Below, one piece after another: positions 1 to 8,438 of a stretch of 64,000 nt of DNA; position 1 is the first letter of the stretch, and every line of letters begins with the position of its first letter. This DNA is from Paenibacillus prosopidis. Its GTDB lineage: Bacteria; Bacillota; Bacilli; Paenibacillales; Paenibacillaceae. A model generated the notes under the pieces. That model did no database searches. It worked only from the letters and a program-made list of their open reading frames with translations, and was not told where the DNA came from. The DNA lies in the NCBI RefSeq assembly GCF_003337375.1, contig NZ_QPJD01000006.1:326036-390035 (forward strand). Direction: 5' to 3'. The position numbers and the translations under genes were made by a program.

Positions 1-84
1 AGCTTCGAGCAGCAAGACGGCAGCGTGAAGCTTAAGCTCCCGGGCTTAAAATATTGGGATTTACTACAGATTCATTACAAATAA
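1..84 (+). CDS. C-terminal end of an unidentified protein (5' end outside window)
   Basis: Frame 1 is open from the window edge and ends in TAA at 82-84 with the tail LPGLKYWDLLQIHYK. Hydrophobic strand-like endings with a KYWD core are common in the C-terminal beta-sandwich of carbohydrate-active enzymes, and the next genes are a two-component system of the type that controls polysaccharide use, so a glycoside hydrolase is plausible. Only 27 residues are visible, so no product is assigned. A perfect 8-bp hairpin follows directly. Confidence 0.5.
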   Translation, partial: SFEQQDGSVKLKLPGLKYWDLLQIHYK

Positions 85-91
85 AAACGTG

Positions 92-112
92 GCGCAGCCG
101 ATGAGGCTGCGC
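92..112 (+). terminator. Perfect 8-bp hairpin after the partial gene
   Basis: GCGCAGCC (92-99) and GGCTGCGC (105-112) pair across a five-base loop, eight bases after the stop codon. There is no U-tract, so it may be a weak terminator or an mRNA 3'-end stabiliser. Confidence 0.4.
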
Positions 113-209
113 TGCTTCCGCAGAAGGCTCCTTATTATGATGAAATCCTACTTATATCGTGATGAATTAGTTAAACTAGGAGTATCTCCTTTAGTAAGGT
201 GGACAGCAT

Positions 210-1973
210 ATGGCGCGCTTCGAGAAAATATCCAACCGTTTCGCTTCGAAAATGATTTTAGCCTTTTTATTGATTATTCTAATACCGACCACTTTATCGG
301 GGTTTTCTTTCTATTTGGAATCTTCAGCGCTCGTGAAAAGAAATGTAAGAGCATCTGCCGTTCAGGTTACCAAACAAACCGCAGATGCCCTTTCTTCCAT
401 TTTCAATGCGGGAAGCGATACATCCGATTTAATATACGGTGATTTGAAGGTGCAAGATGCGGCGATGCACTATACCTCGAGTCCGCTGAGCACACAGGTA
501 CAGATGTCTCAATCAATAGACACGCTGCTGAATAATGTCGTTTATTCGAGCTCGTTCGTTAGAATTGTTTATATCTTTAAGGATGGCGGAATCGGGTGGG
601 GGAGCGGAACGTTCTCGGCTGTAAAGCTGAGAAAGGTCGATCTAAACCGGCTGGACTGGGTCGAGCAATCGAGAAGGCAGGATGGCGGACTCGTATGGCA
701 GGCTTTGCGGAAGGATCCATTTAGCGGAGGCGGGGAAAATACCGATTTGGTGCTTCCCATCAGCCGAACGTTGAAGGATTTTGAATCATTGGAGCAAATC
801 GGCTTGCTCGTTGTCAGCTTAAACGGCAAGGCTATCATTAATACGATTAATCAGGTCAAGCTGGGTGAAACAGGCCGCTATATGGTCGTCGATCCGTCAG
901 GTCAAATTATGATCGATGCCGACCTTTCGCGAATCGGTAAGATGATCGAGGATCCTAATCTGCATGAGCTTGTTGTTCACAACGATGCTGTAGAATTTGA
1001 ATACGCCAATAACGGCGTTCATTATTATGGCGTGAAGCAATTGTTGAGCAATGGCTGGCTGCTGGTCGGCACGGTGCCTACGGTTGAAATAACGGGGGCG
1101 CTGGACAAGCTTCATACACGTATTTTAATAACCTCGGCTTGCTTTGCTTTATTGGCGGTGCTCATCGGACTGTTAATCGCGAAGCGGGTTACGAAACCGA
1201 TTAAACAATTAACGCTGGAAATGAAACGGGTGCAGCAAGGAGATTTATCCGTGCGGACCGTGTTAACCTCCACCGATGAGATTGGCCTTATGAGTAAGCA
1301 TTTTAATAAAATGCTGGATGAAATCGAGCAGCTCATGGAACGCGTGGAGAAGGAGCAGAACGATAAGCTGGAGGCAGAGGTGCGTGCCGTCACGTACCGG
1401 ATTCATCCGCATTTTCTCTATAACACGCTCAGCACATTAAGATGGCTTATTCGGGCGGGCGAGAAGGAACGGGCGGAACAAGGCTTAGCTGCTCTGACCA
1501 GGCTGCTCGAAGCGAACATGGGCAAGAACGGCCAGATGATTACGCTTAAGGAAGAGCTGGAAATCATTCAAAAATATATCGTTATTTTAGAAATGCGGTA
1601 TGAGCATAAGTATGCATTGTCGATTGACGTGCAGCCTGGAGCCGAGGAGATCAAAATCCCCAGGATGCTGCTTCAGCCGCTCGTGGAAAATGCTATTTTC
1701 CATGGCTTCGTTCCGCTAAACCGCGGCGGCGACATATCCATCCATGTTACGATGCAGCAGGGCCTGCTGCATATTTTGCTCCAAGACAACGGAGCGGGTA
1801 TGACCGCTGAGAAGCTGGAGCAATTGGGAACCAAGGATGGCGTTTCGAATAGGGGAATCGGCTTGCAGCATGTTTATGATTCTTTGCGGCTTTATTTTGG
1901 AGTGGGCTCGGGCATGACCTTTGATAGCGAAATCGGAAAGGGAACGCAAATTCATATTGTTATACGTCTATAA
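210..1973 (+). CDS. YesM-type sensor histidine kinase
   Basis: 587-residue membrane sensor that would autophosphorylate on histidine and pass the phosphate to the regulator encoded next. Residues about 14-36 form the first membrane segment, 37-300 an extracytoplasmic sensor region of dCache-like size, and 303-324 the second membrane segment. A HAMP linker follows (TKPIKQLTLEM). The phosphoacceptor motif RIHPHFLYN lies near H399, typical of the LytS/YesM His_kinase class. The ATPase has an N box (LVENAIFHG, about 494), DNGAGM (about 527) and RGIGLQHV (about 547). ATG 210 follows AAGGTGG with good spacing. Pairing with an AraC-type regulator and a solute-binding lipoprotein points to carbohydrate sensing; the ligand is unknown. 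Confidence 0.9.
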   Translation: MARFEKISNRFASKMILAFLLIILIPTTLSGFSFYLESSALVKRNVRASAVQVTKQTADALSSIFNAGSDTSDLIYGDLKVQDAAMHYTSSPLSTQVQMSQSIDTLLNNVVYSSSFVRIVYIFKDGGIGWGSGTFSAVKLRKVDLNRLDWVEQSRRQDGGLVWQALRKDPFSGGGENTDLVLPISRTLKDFESLEQIGLLVVSLNGKAIINTINQVKLGETGRYMVVDPSGQIMIDADLSRIGKMIEDPNLHELVVHNDAVEFEYANNGVHYYGVKQLLSNGWLLVGTVPTVEITGALDKLHTRILITSACFALLAVLIGLLIAKRVTKPIKQLTLEMKRVQQGDLSVRTVLTSTDEIGLMSKHFNKMLDEIEQLMERVEKEQNDKLEAEVRAVTYRIHPHFLYNTLSTLRWLIRAGEKERAEQGLAALTRLLEANMGKNGQMITLKEELEIIQKYIVILEMRYEHKYALSIDVQPGAEEIKIPRMLLQPLVENAIFHGFVPLNRGGDISIHVTMQQGLLHILLQDNGAGMTAEKLEQLGTKDGVSNRGIGLQHVYDSLRLYFGVGSGMTFDSEIGKGTQIHIVIRL

Positions 1974-2065
1974 AACTATACTTACGATGCAGGTTTGATG
2001 CGCAAGCCTTAAGCATACGCTTTCGAAGTAAGTTTGCATTCGCAAACTTTTTAGGAGGGAACAAC

Positions 2066-3628
2066 ATGAACGATAACGTCTTAATTGTGGACGATGAGCC
2101 GATTATCCGGAACGGACTTAAAAACTTTATCGATTGGGAGAAGCTTGGGTTTACTCTGGCGGGAGATTGCGCGAATGGCCTGCAAGCGTTAGAGCTGCTT
2201 CGTTCCCGTCCTATTGATATTTTAATTACAGATATAAAGATGCCGGTCATGGATGGCTTGGTGCTTACGAAACACGCGTTGGAGGTGAATCCCCAGATAA
2301 AAATCGTATTAATCAGCAGTTATAACGAATTTGAGTACGTCCGCGAGGGGATGAAGCACGGAGCGGTCGATTATTTACTGAAGCCGTCATTGGAGGCAGA
2401 GGAGCTTATCGCCGTGCTGCTGCGCTGCAAGGAAATGTTGGCCAAAAATCGGAAGCAGGCTGTTGAAAGAATCCAGTTCGACCGGCAGGCAACGATGCTT
2501 GAAAGAAAACGTTTCGAGCAAGAGATTATAAGACTGCTTATATCGAGTCAATCAGACTTTCGTTTCATAGACATTTTTGGACGCCAAAACGGTTCCTACG
2601 TGTGCGCTTTTGTCGAGTACGACGGATTAAACGAGTGGCGGGAGCAGTATGGCAATTTGCATGTCAGCATGATGTATGAGGATATGCAGGCGATCTTTTA
2701 CGAGCAATTCCAGAAAGGGAGCGCGCCTATATTAGCAGGGGAAGGCTTGTTCCTCATTTATCCCCATGAGGAGTCCGCGAGCATTTCGCTGGAGCGCTTT
2801 AAAGTCCGTGTGGAGGAGGAGCTGTCGGTATCCATTTCGATCGGCTGCTGCACGGAGGCAGAAACGGAATGGGTGGAGAAGGGTTTAAGAAGATGCCGCG
2901 CTGCAGGGGGACGGCGTTTTTTTGAAGGAACCGGACGTATCTTCTCTTGTGAAGCGCAGAGGGAAGACGGCGGCAGTGAGTCTGCGCAGCATCCTCATGA
3001 GCAGGAGAAAATGGATATGCACGCGATGGTGGAAACGATTCGTGCGGCGAATAATAATAAATCCGTCATCGACAGCTTCTTCTCCCGGTGGAAGAATGTA
3101 AGGTATACTCCGGAGCAGGTCAAAAGAGAGGCATACGAGCTGCTCTCTGCCTTTGCCTATATTAACGGCGACTCTAAGGGGCTATCCGAGTTCCGGGAAA
3201 ATATATGGCGCTGCGATACGATTGTTCAGCTCCAAGCAACGATCCGCCATTTGTTCGAAGAGATGGAGCATCCTAATCGGTTACGACTAAACGATAAAGG
3301 CCATGGCGGACAATTAATAACAAAAGCAATGGAGTACATTAAGCTTCATTATCGGGAAGAATTAACGCTGCAGGAGGTAGCGGACTCCATCCATGTCAGC
3401 AAAAGCTATTTTTCGAATTTATTCAAAAAACAGTCCGGGCACAATTTTATCGATTATTTGATCGATTTGCGGCTGCATGAAGCCAAACGTCTGCTTGTGC
3501 AAAATGAGTGTAAAATTTACGAGGTAGCGGAGAAGTCAGGCTTTAATGACGTTAAATATTTTAGCAAGCTGTTTAAGAAGATGACTCAGATGACACCTGT
3601 AGAATATCGGGAGAAGCATCAACAATAG
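2066..3628 (+). CDS. YesN-type response regulator with AraC DNA-binding domain
   Basis: 520-residue partner of the upstream kinase. The receiver domain spans about 4-120, with the acidic pair in LIVDDEP, phosphoacceptor D56 (LITDIKMPVMDG) and the conserved lysine in YLLKPS. A roughly 280-residue middle region of no recognised family follows. The last 100 residues are an AraC-type double helix-turn-helix (LTLQEVADSIHVSKSYFSNLFKK, then IYEVAEKSGFNDVKYFSKLFKK, each quoted helix pair being adjacent). TAGGAGGG precedes ATG 2066. It probably activates carbohydrate-uptake or -degradation genes, perhaps including the following lipoprotein gene, which starts 17 bases later. Targets cannot be read from the sequence. 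Confidence 0.9.
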   Translation: MNDNVLIVDDEPIIRNGLKNFIDWEKLGFTLAGDCANGLQALELLRSRPIDILITDIKMPVMDGLVLTKHALEVNPQIKIVLISSYNEFEYVREGMKHGAVDYLLKPSLEAEELIAVLLRCKEMLAKNRKQAVERIQFDRQATMLERKRFEQEIIRLLISSQSDFRFIDIFGRQNGSYVCAFVEYDGLNEWREQYGNLHVSMMYEDMQAIFYEQFQKGSAPILAGEGLFLIYPHEESASISLERFKVRVEEELSVSISIGCCTEAETEWVEKGLRRCRAAGGRRFFEGTGRIFSCEAQREDGGSESAQHPHEQEKMDMHAMVETIRAANNNKSVIDSFFSRWKNVRYTPEQVKREAYELLSAFAYINGDSKGLSEFRENIWRCDTIVQLQATIRHLFEEMEHPNRLRLNDKGHGGQLITKAMEYIKLHYREELTLQEVADSIHVSKSYFSNLFKKQSGHNFIDYLIDLRLHEAKRLLVQNECKIYEVAEKSGFNDVKYFSKLFKKMTQMTPVEYREKHQQ

Positions 3629-3645
3629 TTGATGGGGGGATTCAG

Positions 3646-4908
3646 ATGATGCATGCGAAATGTTGGATTATCGTTGCTTTTATCGTTTTAATGGTATCGG
3701 GCTGCGGCCAGCAGTCGATTATATCGGAAGACAGCAGCGTGGAAAGACTGAACAGCGGCAACGATTATGAGATTGAGTTTTGGCATACGTACAGCGATGA
3801 GGAAACCCGGATTTTGGAGGATATCCTTATCCCTGCGTTCGAGCGGGAGCACCCTCAGCTTCATGTCGTACCCGTTCGGCAATCGAATGATCCGGAATTA
3901 AAGTACACGCTTATCTCCAAAGCCTCCGCGAACCGGGCGCCTGATGTCGTTCGGATGGACATCGCCTGGATACCGGAGTTTTCGCAGAGCGGACTGCTGC
4001 TCCCGCTGAGCGATTACGGGGATTTTGACGATGTGATTAAGCTGTTGCAGAGCAACACGGGCTCTGCAGGCTACTATGAAGGCTCCTATTATTCACTGCC
4101 TGTTAACATGAACACCAAAGCGGCTATTTTTAACAAAGCATTGCTTGCGAAAGCGGGGTTATCCGAACCTCCCTCCACCTTCCAGGAAGTGATCGAGCTT
4201 GCCAGAAAACATCGCTATATGATTGGTCTAGGCGGAATGGAGTCGTGGCTGAGCCTGCCGTACATCTATGCGCTGGGAGGACGCATAACCAATGATTCCT
4301 ATACACGGGCAACCGGCTATCTGAACGGAGAAGCAACGGTCAAAGCTGTGGAAGAGCTTTACTCGCTTTATGAGGACCGCCTGATCGACCAGTCTGTTAT
4401 TAATGGCGGCGGCGATAATTGGGAAGGGGTCAAGTCGGGTAATATTTTAGTGACGGACGAAGGCCCTTGGTTTTACAGCGTGCTGCAAGGAGAGGAGCTG
4501 AAGAGGGCGGTCAGCTCTACGATTGCGGTTCCATTCCCGCCTACTTATGGACCTTCCTCGATACTAGGCGGGGAGGATCTTGTTATATTAAATGGCTCAA
4601 AAAATCCGAATCAATCATGGGAATTTATGAAGTGGATGGTTAGTAAGGAAGCACAGGTCGCGATGTCTCAAACGGGCATCATACCAACTAATCTGGAAGC
4701 CAAAGAGATTAAAGTGAAGGGCGAGTCATTTATTCATCCATTCGCGGAAGCGCTGGATCATACCTTCCTTCGAACGCCGGTTAAAAATTGGAGCAGAATA
4801 GATGAGGTTTATACCGCGTACATGTCCAAAATTTTTCAAGGGGAGCTTTCGGTTAAACATGGTTTGACGGAAGCGGCCGCTAAAATCGATCAACTGCTCG
4901 AGCAATGA
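3646..4908 (+). CDS. Family 1 extracellular solute-binding lipoprotein
   Basis: 420-residue substrate-binding protein of sugar ABC importers. It has a lipoprotein signal with lipobox VSGC (lipidated Cys at 20), so it should be anchored outside the membrane. The body has family-1 features: EFWHTYSDEE near the N terminus, ALGGRITND-type and DEGPWF-type segments, and a C-terminal region with EFMKWMVSKEAQ. ATG 3646 has a GGGGGG-type ribosome site. No permease or ATPase gene is adjacent; the operon appears to end in the hairpin at 4924-4965. It may therefore deliver ligand to the upstream kinase rather than, or as well as, to a transporter. That role is inference. Confidence 0.85.
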   Translation: MMHAKCWIIVAFIVLMVSGCGQQSIISEDSSVERLNSGNDYEIEFWHTYSDEETRILEDILIPAFEREHPQLHVVPVRQSNDPELKYTLISKASANRAPDVVRMDIAWIPEFSQSGLLLPLSDYGDFDDVIKLLQSNTGSAGYYEGSYYSLPVNMNTKAAIFNKALLAKAGLSEPPSTFQEVIELARKHRYMIGLGGMESWLSLPYIYALGGRITNDSYTRATGYLNGEATVKAVEELYSLYEDRLIDQSVINGGGDNWEGVKSGNILVTDEGPWFYSVLQGEELKRAVSSTIAVPFPPTYGPSSILGGEDLVILNGSKNPNQSWEFMKWMVSKEAQVAMSQTGIIPTNLEAKEIKVKGESFIHPFAEALDHTFLRTPVKNWSRIDEVYTAYMSKIFQGELSVKHGLTEAAAKIDQLLEQ

Positions 4909-4923
4909 ACGATACGCAATAAG

Positions 4924-4965
4924 AAGGGGCTGTCAAAAGGTAAATCACCTTTTAGGGCAGCCCTT
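4924..4965 (+). terminator. Long imperfect hairpin after the two-component operon
   Basis: AAGGGGCTG and CAGCCCTT pair around an inner AAAAGGT/ACCTTTT helix, giving a two-part stem 12 bases after the lipoprotein stop. There is no long U-tract. A second perfect hairpin, TGAGGTGCA/TGCACCTCA with a TTTC loop, follows at 4985-5006. Confidence 0.55.
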
Positions 4966-5202
4966 GAGTTGGCCTGGAGTGCAATGAGGTGCATTTCTGC
5001 ACCTCAATTGGCTAGGTAAGCGTCACCCTCACCCTCACCTTTAACCACATTCATCATCAATCTTGCCATGCATTGGGTCATGATGTGATCTATGCGTATT
5101 ATATGCTGGCTATGCACTCTCGCTCCGAAGTTCCGGCAACGGTCGCTCGGACACCTCCTTTTTGGTTTAAGTACTGTTTCTGTTTCGTTGCCTGGAATTA
5201 TA

Positions 5203-5322
5203 TATGAAAAATCATATAGAAAATTCCCTGGGCTGGCTAAAGTGAAAAATCTATGTGAAAAATCGTATATAATTTGTCTTTTTGCATGAATCCCGCCAAT
5301 TATGTTCGAAAAATCGTATATA
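5203..5322. repeat. Four short repeats built on GAAAAATC(G/A)TATA
   Basis: The core GAAAAATC occurs at 5206, 5244, 5257 and 5308. Copies 1, 3 and 4 continue as CATATA or GTATATA and have TAT or GT just before. The spacing is 38, 13 and 51 bases, so only three copies are in one reading frame. The rest of the 4971-5480 gap shows no convincing gene. A minus-strand open stretch here spells YDFS three times because of the repeats, with no good start or ribosome site. Confidence 0.6.
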
Positions 5323-5479
5323 TCAACGGACATTTAAATTGACTTGCTTCTTACTTCTCCCACGAACTCCCTTCGCCGGCTCATGCAGCAAAAAGGACAC
5401 AATCCGTTTCCCGGTCGTGCCCTTTTTGTGCTTCACTTCGTTATGCATTTATTTATAGAGGTTCTACCGTTATCGCCCC

Positions 5480-5515
5480 ATACAGAAAAACAGAAATCCC
5501 CAGAGGGGTCTGGGG
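5480..5515 (-). terminator. Terminator of the AraC-type regulator gene
   Basis: On the minus strand, CCCCAGA and TCTGGGG (5509-5515 and 5498-5504) pair across a C-tetraloop and are followed by the T-rich ATTTCTGTTTTT. It sits 18 bases beyond the regulator's stop codon. Confidence 0.65.
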
Positions 5516-5532
5516 AGGGATTTGATCTTGGT

Positions 5533-6336
5533 CTATACATTTTCCTCGAGGATCCGGTATGCTCCAGGCGATACGCCGTACTTTTTTTTAAATATTTTAT
5601 AAAAATAAGGATAGGCGCCGAAGCCGCAGCTTTCGGCAATTTGATCGAGCGTCATTGAGGTGTATTTCATCCGCTCCATCGCGGCGGAAAGCCGGATTTC
5701 ATGCGCGTATTCGATCATGGATTTGCCGAAGGTGCTTTTGAACAGATGAACGGACCGCGAGACGCTGAGGCTGACATGCCGCGCCACATCCTCTACCATA
5801 AATGTCGTCGTCGCATGCTCCTCGATGTATCGCTGCATTCGCGTTGCCCTATACGGTCTCCCTGATGAGGGCGCGGTTTCTTTGTAGGACCGCTCCAAAA
5901 ACAGACAAAGCACCCGCAGCAAATAGCCGGTTAATTCACCGTTTCCCCCCAAGGATGTACGGCGCTGCTCGACTATGATCTGGCGCCATAAGGCGAGCAG
6001 CTGATCATCCAGTTCGATCCGGGAGACCGGCGGTTTGGGGGAACGGTTCCACCATTCGGCAATCCAATCGCCTTCGCAAATTAAATAATAGTCCCCGCTG
6101 GAGATCAAGGGGCCCTTCAAGTCATTTTGCTTTTCCTCGATCGACAGCTCATATGAGTCCCCAGGTTTAAGCAGCAGGAGGTGTCCGGGTTCAATATCGA
6201 ATTTTATTCCGTTAACTGACGCTTCGCATCGCCCTTCCGTTTGCAGACGGAGGAGATAGAACGGAATCCCTGATTTTTGCTGTATGTTAAATCGCTGCGT
6301 GTGATAAGAATAGCTGCAATACAAAATGTTTGTCAT
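5533..6336 (-). CDS. AraC-family transcriptional regulator
   Basis: 267-residue one-component regulator. The N-terminal half (1-150) looks like the cupin sugar-sensing domain of AraC proteins (VNGIKFDIEPGHLLLLKPGD). The C-terminal 100 residues hold two helix-turn-helix units, the second with the family signature around DQIAESCGFGAYPYFYKIFK. It is transcribed away from the isomerase, dehydrogenase and MFS genes across a 135-base shared promoter region, the usual arrangement for a local activator of the divergent unit. The inducer is unknown, probably a sugar or polyol derivative. Confidence 0.85.
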   Translation of the reverse strand: MTNILYCSYSYHTQRFNIQQKSGIPFYLLRLQTEGRCEASVNGIKFDIEPGHLLLLKPGDSYELSIEEKQNDLKGPLISSGDYYLICEGDWIAEWWNRSPKPPVSRIELDDQLLALWRQIIVEQRRTSLGGNGELTGYLLRVLCLFLERSYKETAPSSGRPYRATRMQRYIEEHATTTFMVEDVARHVSLSVSRSVHLFKSTFGKSMIEYAHEIRLSAAMERMKYTSMTLDQIAESCGFGAYPYFYKIFKKKYGVSPGAYRILEENV

Positions 6337-6471
6337 ATGCCTGCCCTCTTATGAAAAAAATAATAGCCAAATTGTATATGTTTCAATTATATCGTTTATC
6401 TACAATCTAAGCTATTTCATGTAAGCTATGAACATATAAGAAATATATCAAATTTGAGGAGTGTGTGTGAA

Positions 6472-7305
6472 ATGAGGAAAATGGGGATAGGCGTACAGTT
6501 GTTTACACTGCGAAATGAAACCGCTTCCGATTTTCCCGGAACGCTGCGCCATGTGGCTGAGCTGGGATATGAAGGCGTGGAGTTTGCGGGATACGGAGGT
6601 CTGTCCGCTGAGCAGATGAAAGACCTTCTGCAGGAGACGGGACTTAAGGCGATTGGCAGCCATGTGGGAATGCAAAGCCTGCGTGAAAATTTGCAGAGCG
6701 AGATCGATTATTTGAATACGATCGGCGGAAAATATTTGATTTGCCCGCATATCGCCGAAGAGGAACGCCAAACGCCAGAAGATTGGAAGCGTATTTTTGA
6801 CTTCTTTGAGGAAGTCGGACAGGAAGCACGGAGAAACGGTCTTACATTTGCTTATCATAATCACGCGTTCGAGTTTGATATACAGGTTGCTGGAGAATTT
6901 GCCTTTGACGCCATGTATGCGAATACATCCCCGGATTCCGTTCAAGTCGAAATGGACGTATGCTGGGTGAAGTTTGCCGGACAAGATCCGCTTGCCTATA
7001 TTCCGAAATATGCAGGCCGGCTGCCGCTGCTGCACCTTAAGGATTTTAACCGGGACCAAGAGAAGATCGATGAGATTAATCAAATGATCGCAAAGCAGCT
7101 TGGCCATAACAAGTTTAGATACGAGATGGTGACGCTGGAGCTCGGACAAGGCGAGGTTCCTCTCGTGAACGTTATCGCCGCGGCATCGGATGCCGGCGTG
7201 GAATGGCTTATTGTGGAGCAGGACATGTGCCTCACGAACCCGCCGCTGCAAAGCATCGCAAACAGCATGAATTGGGTCAAGCAAAATTATTTGCAGCTCG
7301 TTTAA
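6472..7305 (+). CDS. Sugar phosphate isomerase/epimerase family protein
   Basis: 277-residue TIM-barrel protein of the xylose-isomerase-like (AP endonuclease 2) superfamily, the group that includes IolE/IolI-type enzymes. Seen motifs are GVQLFTLRNE at the N terminus, YHNHAFEF at about 125, VEMDVCWVKFAG at about 160, LLHLKDF at about 187 and WLIVEQD near the end; their His, Glu and Asp residues usually bind a divalent metal. ATG 6472 is chosen over TTG 6454 because GAGGAG lies about ten bases before the ATG. It heads a three-gene unit with a Gfo/Idh/MocA dehydrogenase, a common pairing in sugar or inositol catabolism. The substrate is unknown. Confidence 0.8.
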   Translation: MRKMGIGVQLFTLRNETASDFPGTLRHVAELGYEGVEFAGYGGLSAEQMKDLLQETGLKAIGSHVGMQSLRENLQSEIDYLNTIGGKYLICPHIAEEERQTPEDWKRIFDFFEEVGQEARRNGLTFAYHNHAFEFDIQVAGEFAFDAMYANTSPDSVQVEMDVCWVKFAGQDPLAYIPKYAGRLPLLHLKDFNRDQEKIDEINQMIAKQLGHNKFRYEMVTLELGQGEVPLVNVIAAASDAGVEWLIVEQDMCLTNPPLQSIANSMNWVKQNYLQLV

Positions 7306-7337
7306 ACCATAAATTTTATCTAAGGAGTGATTTTCTT

Positions 7338-8438
7338 ATGTCTAACGGCAAACTGAAAATTGGAATTATCGGCTGCGGCGGTATCGCTAATCAGAAGCAT
7401 ATGCCTGCACTGTCGAAGCTGACGCATTTGGGCGAAATGGTCGCTTTTTGTGACATTGCTCCGGAAAGCGCAGTGAAAGCAGCGAAGGAATACGGAACCG
7501 AGCATGCCGCAGTATACACGGATTACAAGGAATTATTGAAGGATGAATCGATTGATGTCGTTCATGTTCTGACGCCGAACCTCCAGCATTCTTTTATCAC
7601 GGTAGCGGCATTGGAAGCTGGCAAGCATGTCATGTGCGAAAAGCCGATGGCTATTAATTCGCTTGAAGCGAAAAAAATGCTGGATGCTGCCAAGAGAACA
7701 GGGAAGAAGCTGACGATCGGTTATCAAAACAGGTTTAGAAACGATTCCCAAATTTTGAAAAAAGCATGCGGTGAAGGGGAATTGGGGGATATTTATTTTT
7801 CGAAGGCGCATGCGGTTCGCAGACGCGGAGTTCCAACCTGGGGTGTATTCCTTGACAAAGAGCAGCAGGGAGGCGGACCTTTAATAGACTTGGGCACGCA
7901 TGCGCTTGATTTAGCGCTTTGGTTTATGGATAATTACAAGCCAAAATCGGTGACGGGTTCTGTTTTTCACAAAATGGCGGATAAGTTTGAAGGCAATCTG
8001 ATGGGTCAGTGGGATCCGAAGAGCTATCATGTGGAGGACTCTGCTTTTGGGCTCATCAAGATGGAGAACGGCGCTACGATTTACTTGGAAGCGGCTTGGG
8101 CGCTTAACACAACAGATACTAGAGAAGCGATGACTACGCTCTGCGGAACCGAAGGCGGAGCGGAAATGAAAGGAAGTCCGTTTCTTGGCAACAGTGAGCT
8201 GGTTTTCAATAAAGCACAGTTCGGTCAACTGGTTGAAACGAAGTCTTCCTTGGGCGGCGGCATAGCCTATTTCGGTCCTGGCGCGGAGGAACCTGGCGTC
8301 AAAGAAGCAAGACAATGGCTGGAGAGTATTATCAATGATTCGGAGCCTCTCGTAAAGCCAGAGCAAGCCTATGTTGTTACCCAAATTTTAGAGGCTATCT
8401 ATAAGTCTGCCGAAACCGGACAAACGATAGAGTTTTAA
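7338..8438 (+). CDS. Gfo/Idh/MocA family NAD(P)-dependent oxidoreductase
   Basis: 366-residue dehydrogenase. The Rossmann fold begins with IGIIGCGGIANQKH, the family EKP motif is present as MCEKPMA at about 99-105, and the catalytic-region sequence DLGTHALDLALW is near 180. ATG 7338 follows AAGGAGTG 13 to 7 bases upstream; an in-frame upstream extension overlapping the isomerase gene has no ribosome site. It lies 32 bases after the isomerase and overlaps the MFS gene by one base, so it is in the same operon. Such enzymes oxidise or reduce ring carbons of sugars and polyols; the substrate is not readable here. Confidence 0.88.
   Translation: MSNGKLKIGIIGCGGIANQKHMPALSKLTHLGEMVAFCDIAPESAVKAAKEYGTEHAAVYTDYKELLKDESIDVVHVLTPNLQHSFITVAALEAGKHVMCEKPMAINSLEAKKMLDAAKRTGKKLTIGYQNRFRNDSQILKKACGEGELGDIYFSKAHAVRRRGVPTWGVFLDKEQQGGGPLIDLGTHALDLALWFMDNYKPKSVTGSVFHKMADKFEGNLMGQWDPKSYHVEDSAFGLIKMENGATIYLEAAWALNTTDTREAMTTLCGTEGGAEMKGSPFLGNSELVFNKAQFGQLVETKSSLGGGIAYFGPGAEEPGVKEARQWLESIINDSEPLVKPEQAYVVTQILEAIYKSAETGQTIEF

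Noticed and set aside
89..442. 117-codon open frame overlapping the kinase start
   Set aside because: Its first part crosses the hairpin at 92-112 and the rest overlaps the kinase in another frame; no ribosome site.
5004..5333. Minus-strand frame of 109 codons with three YDFS blocks
   Set aside because: The blocks come from the GAAAAATC repeats, one copy of which is out of frame; no start signal or recognisable domain.
6448..7284. 278-codon frame antisense to the isomerase
   Set aside because: It mirrors the isomerase gene, which has clear family motifs and a ribosome site; the antisense protein has no plausible domain.
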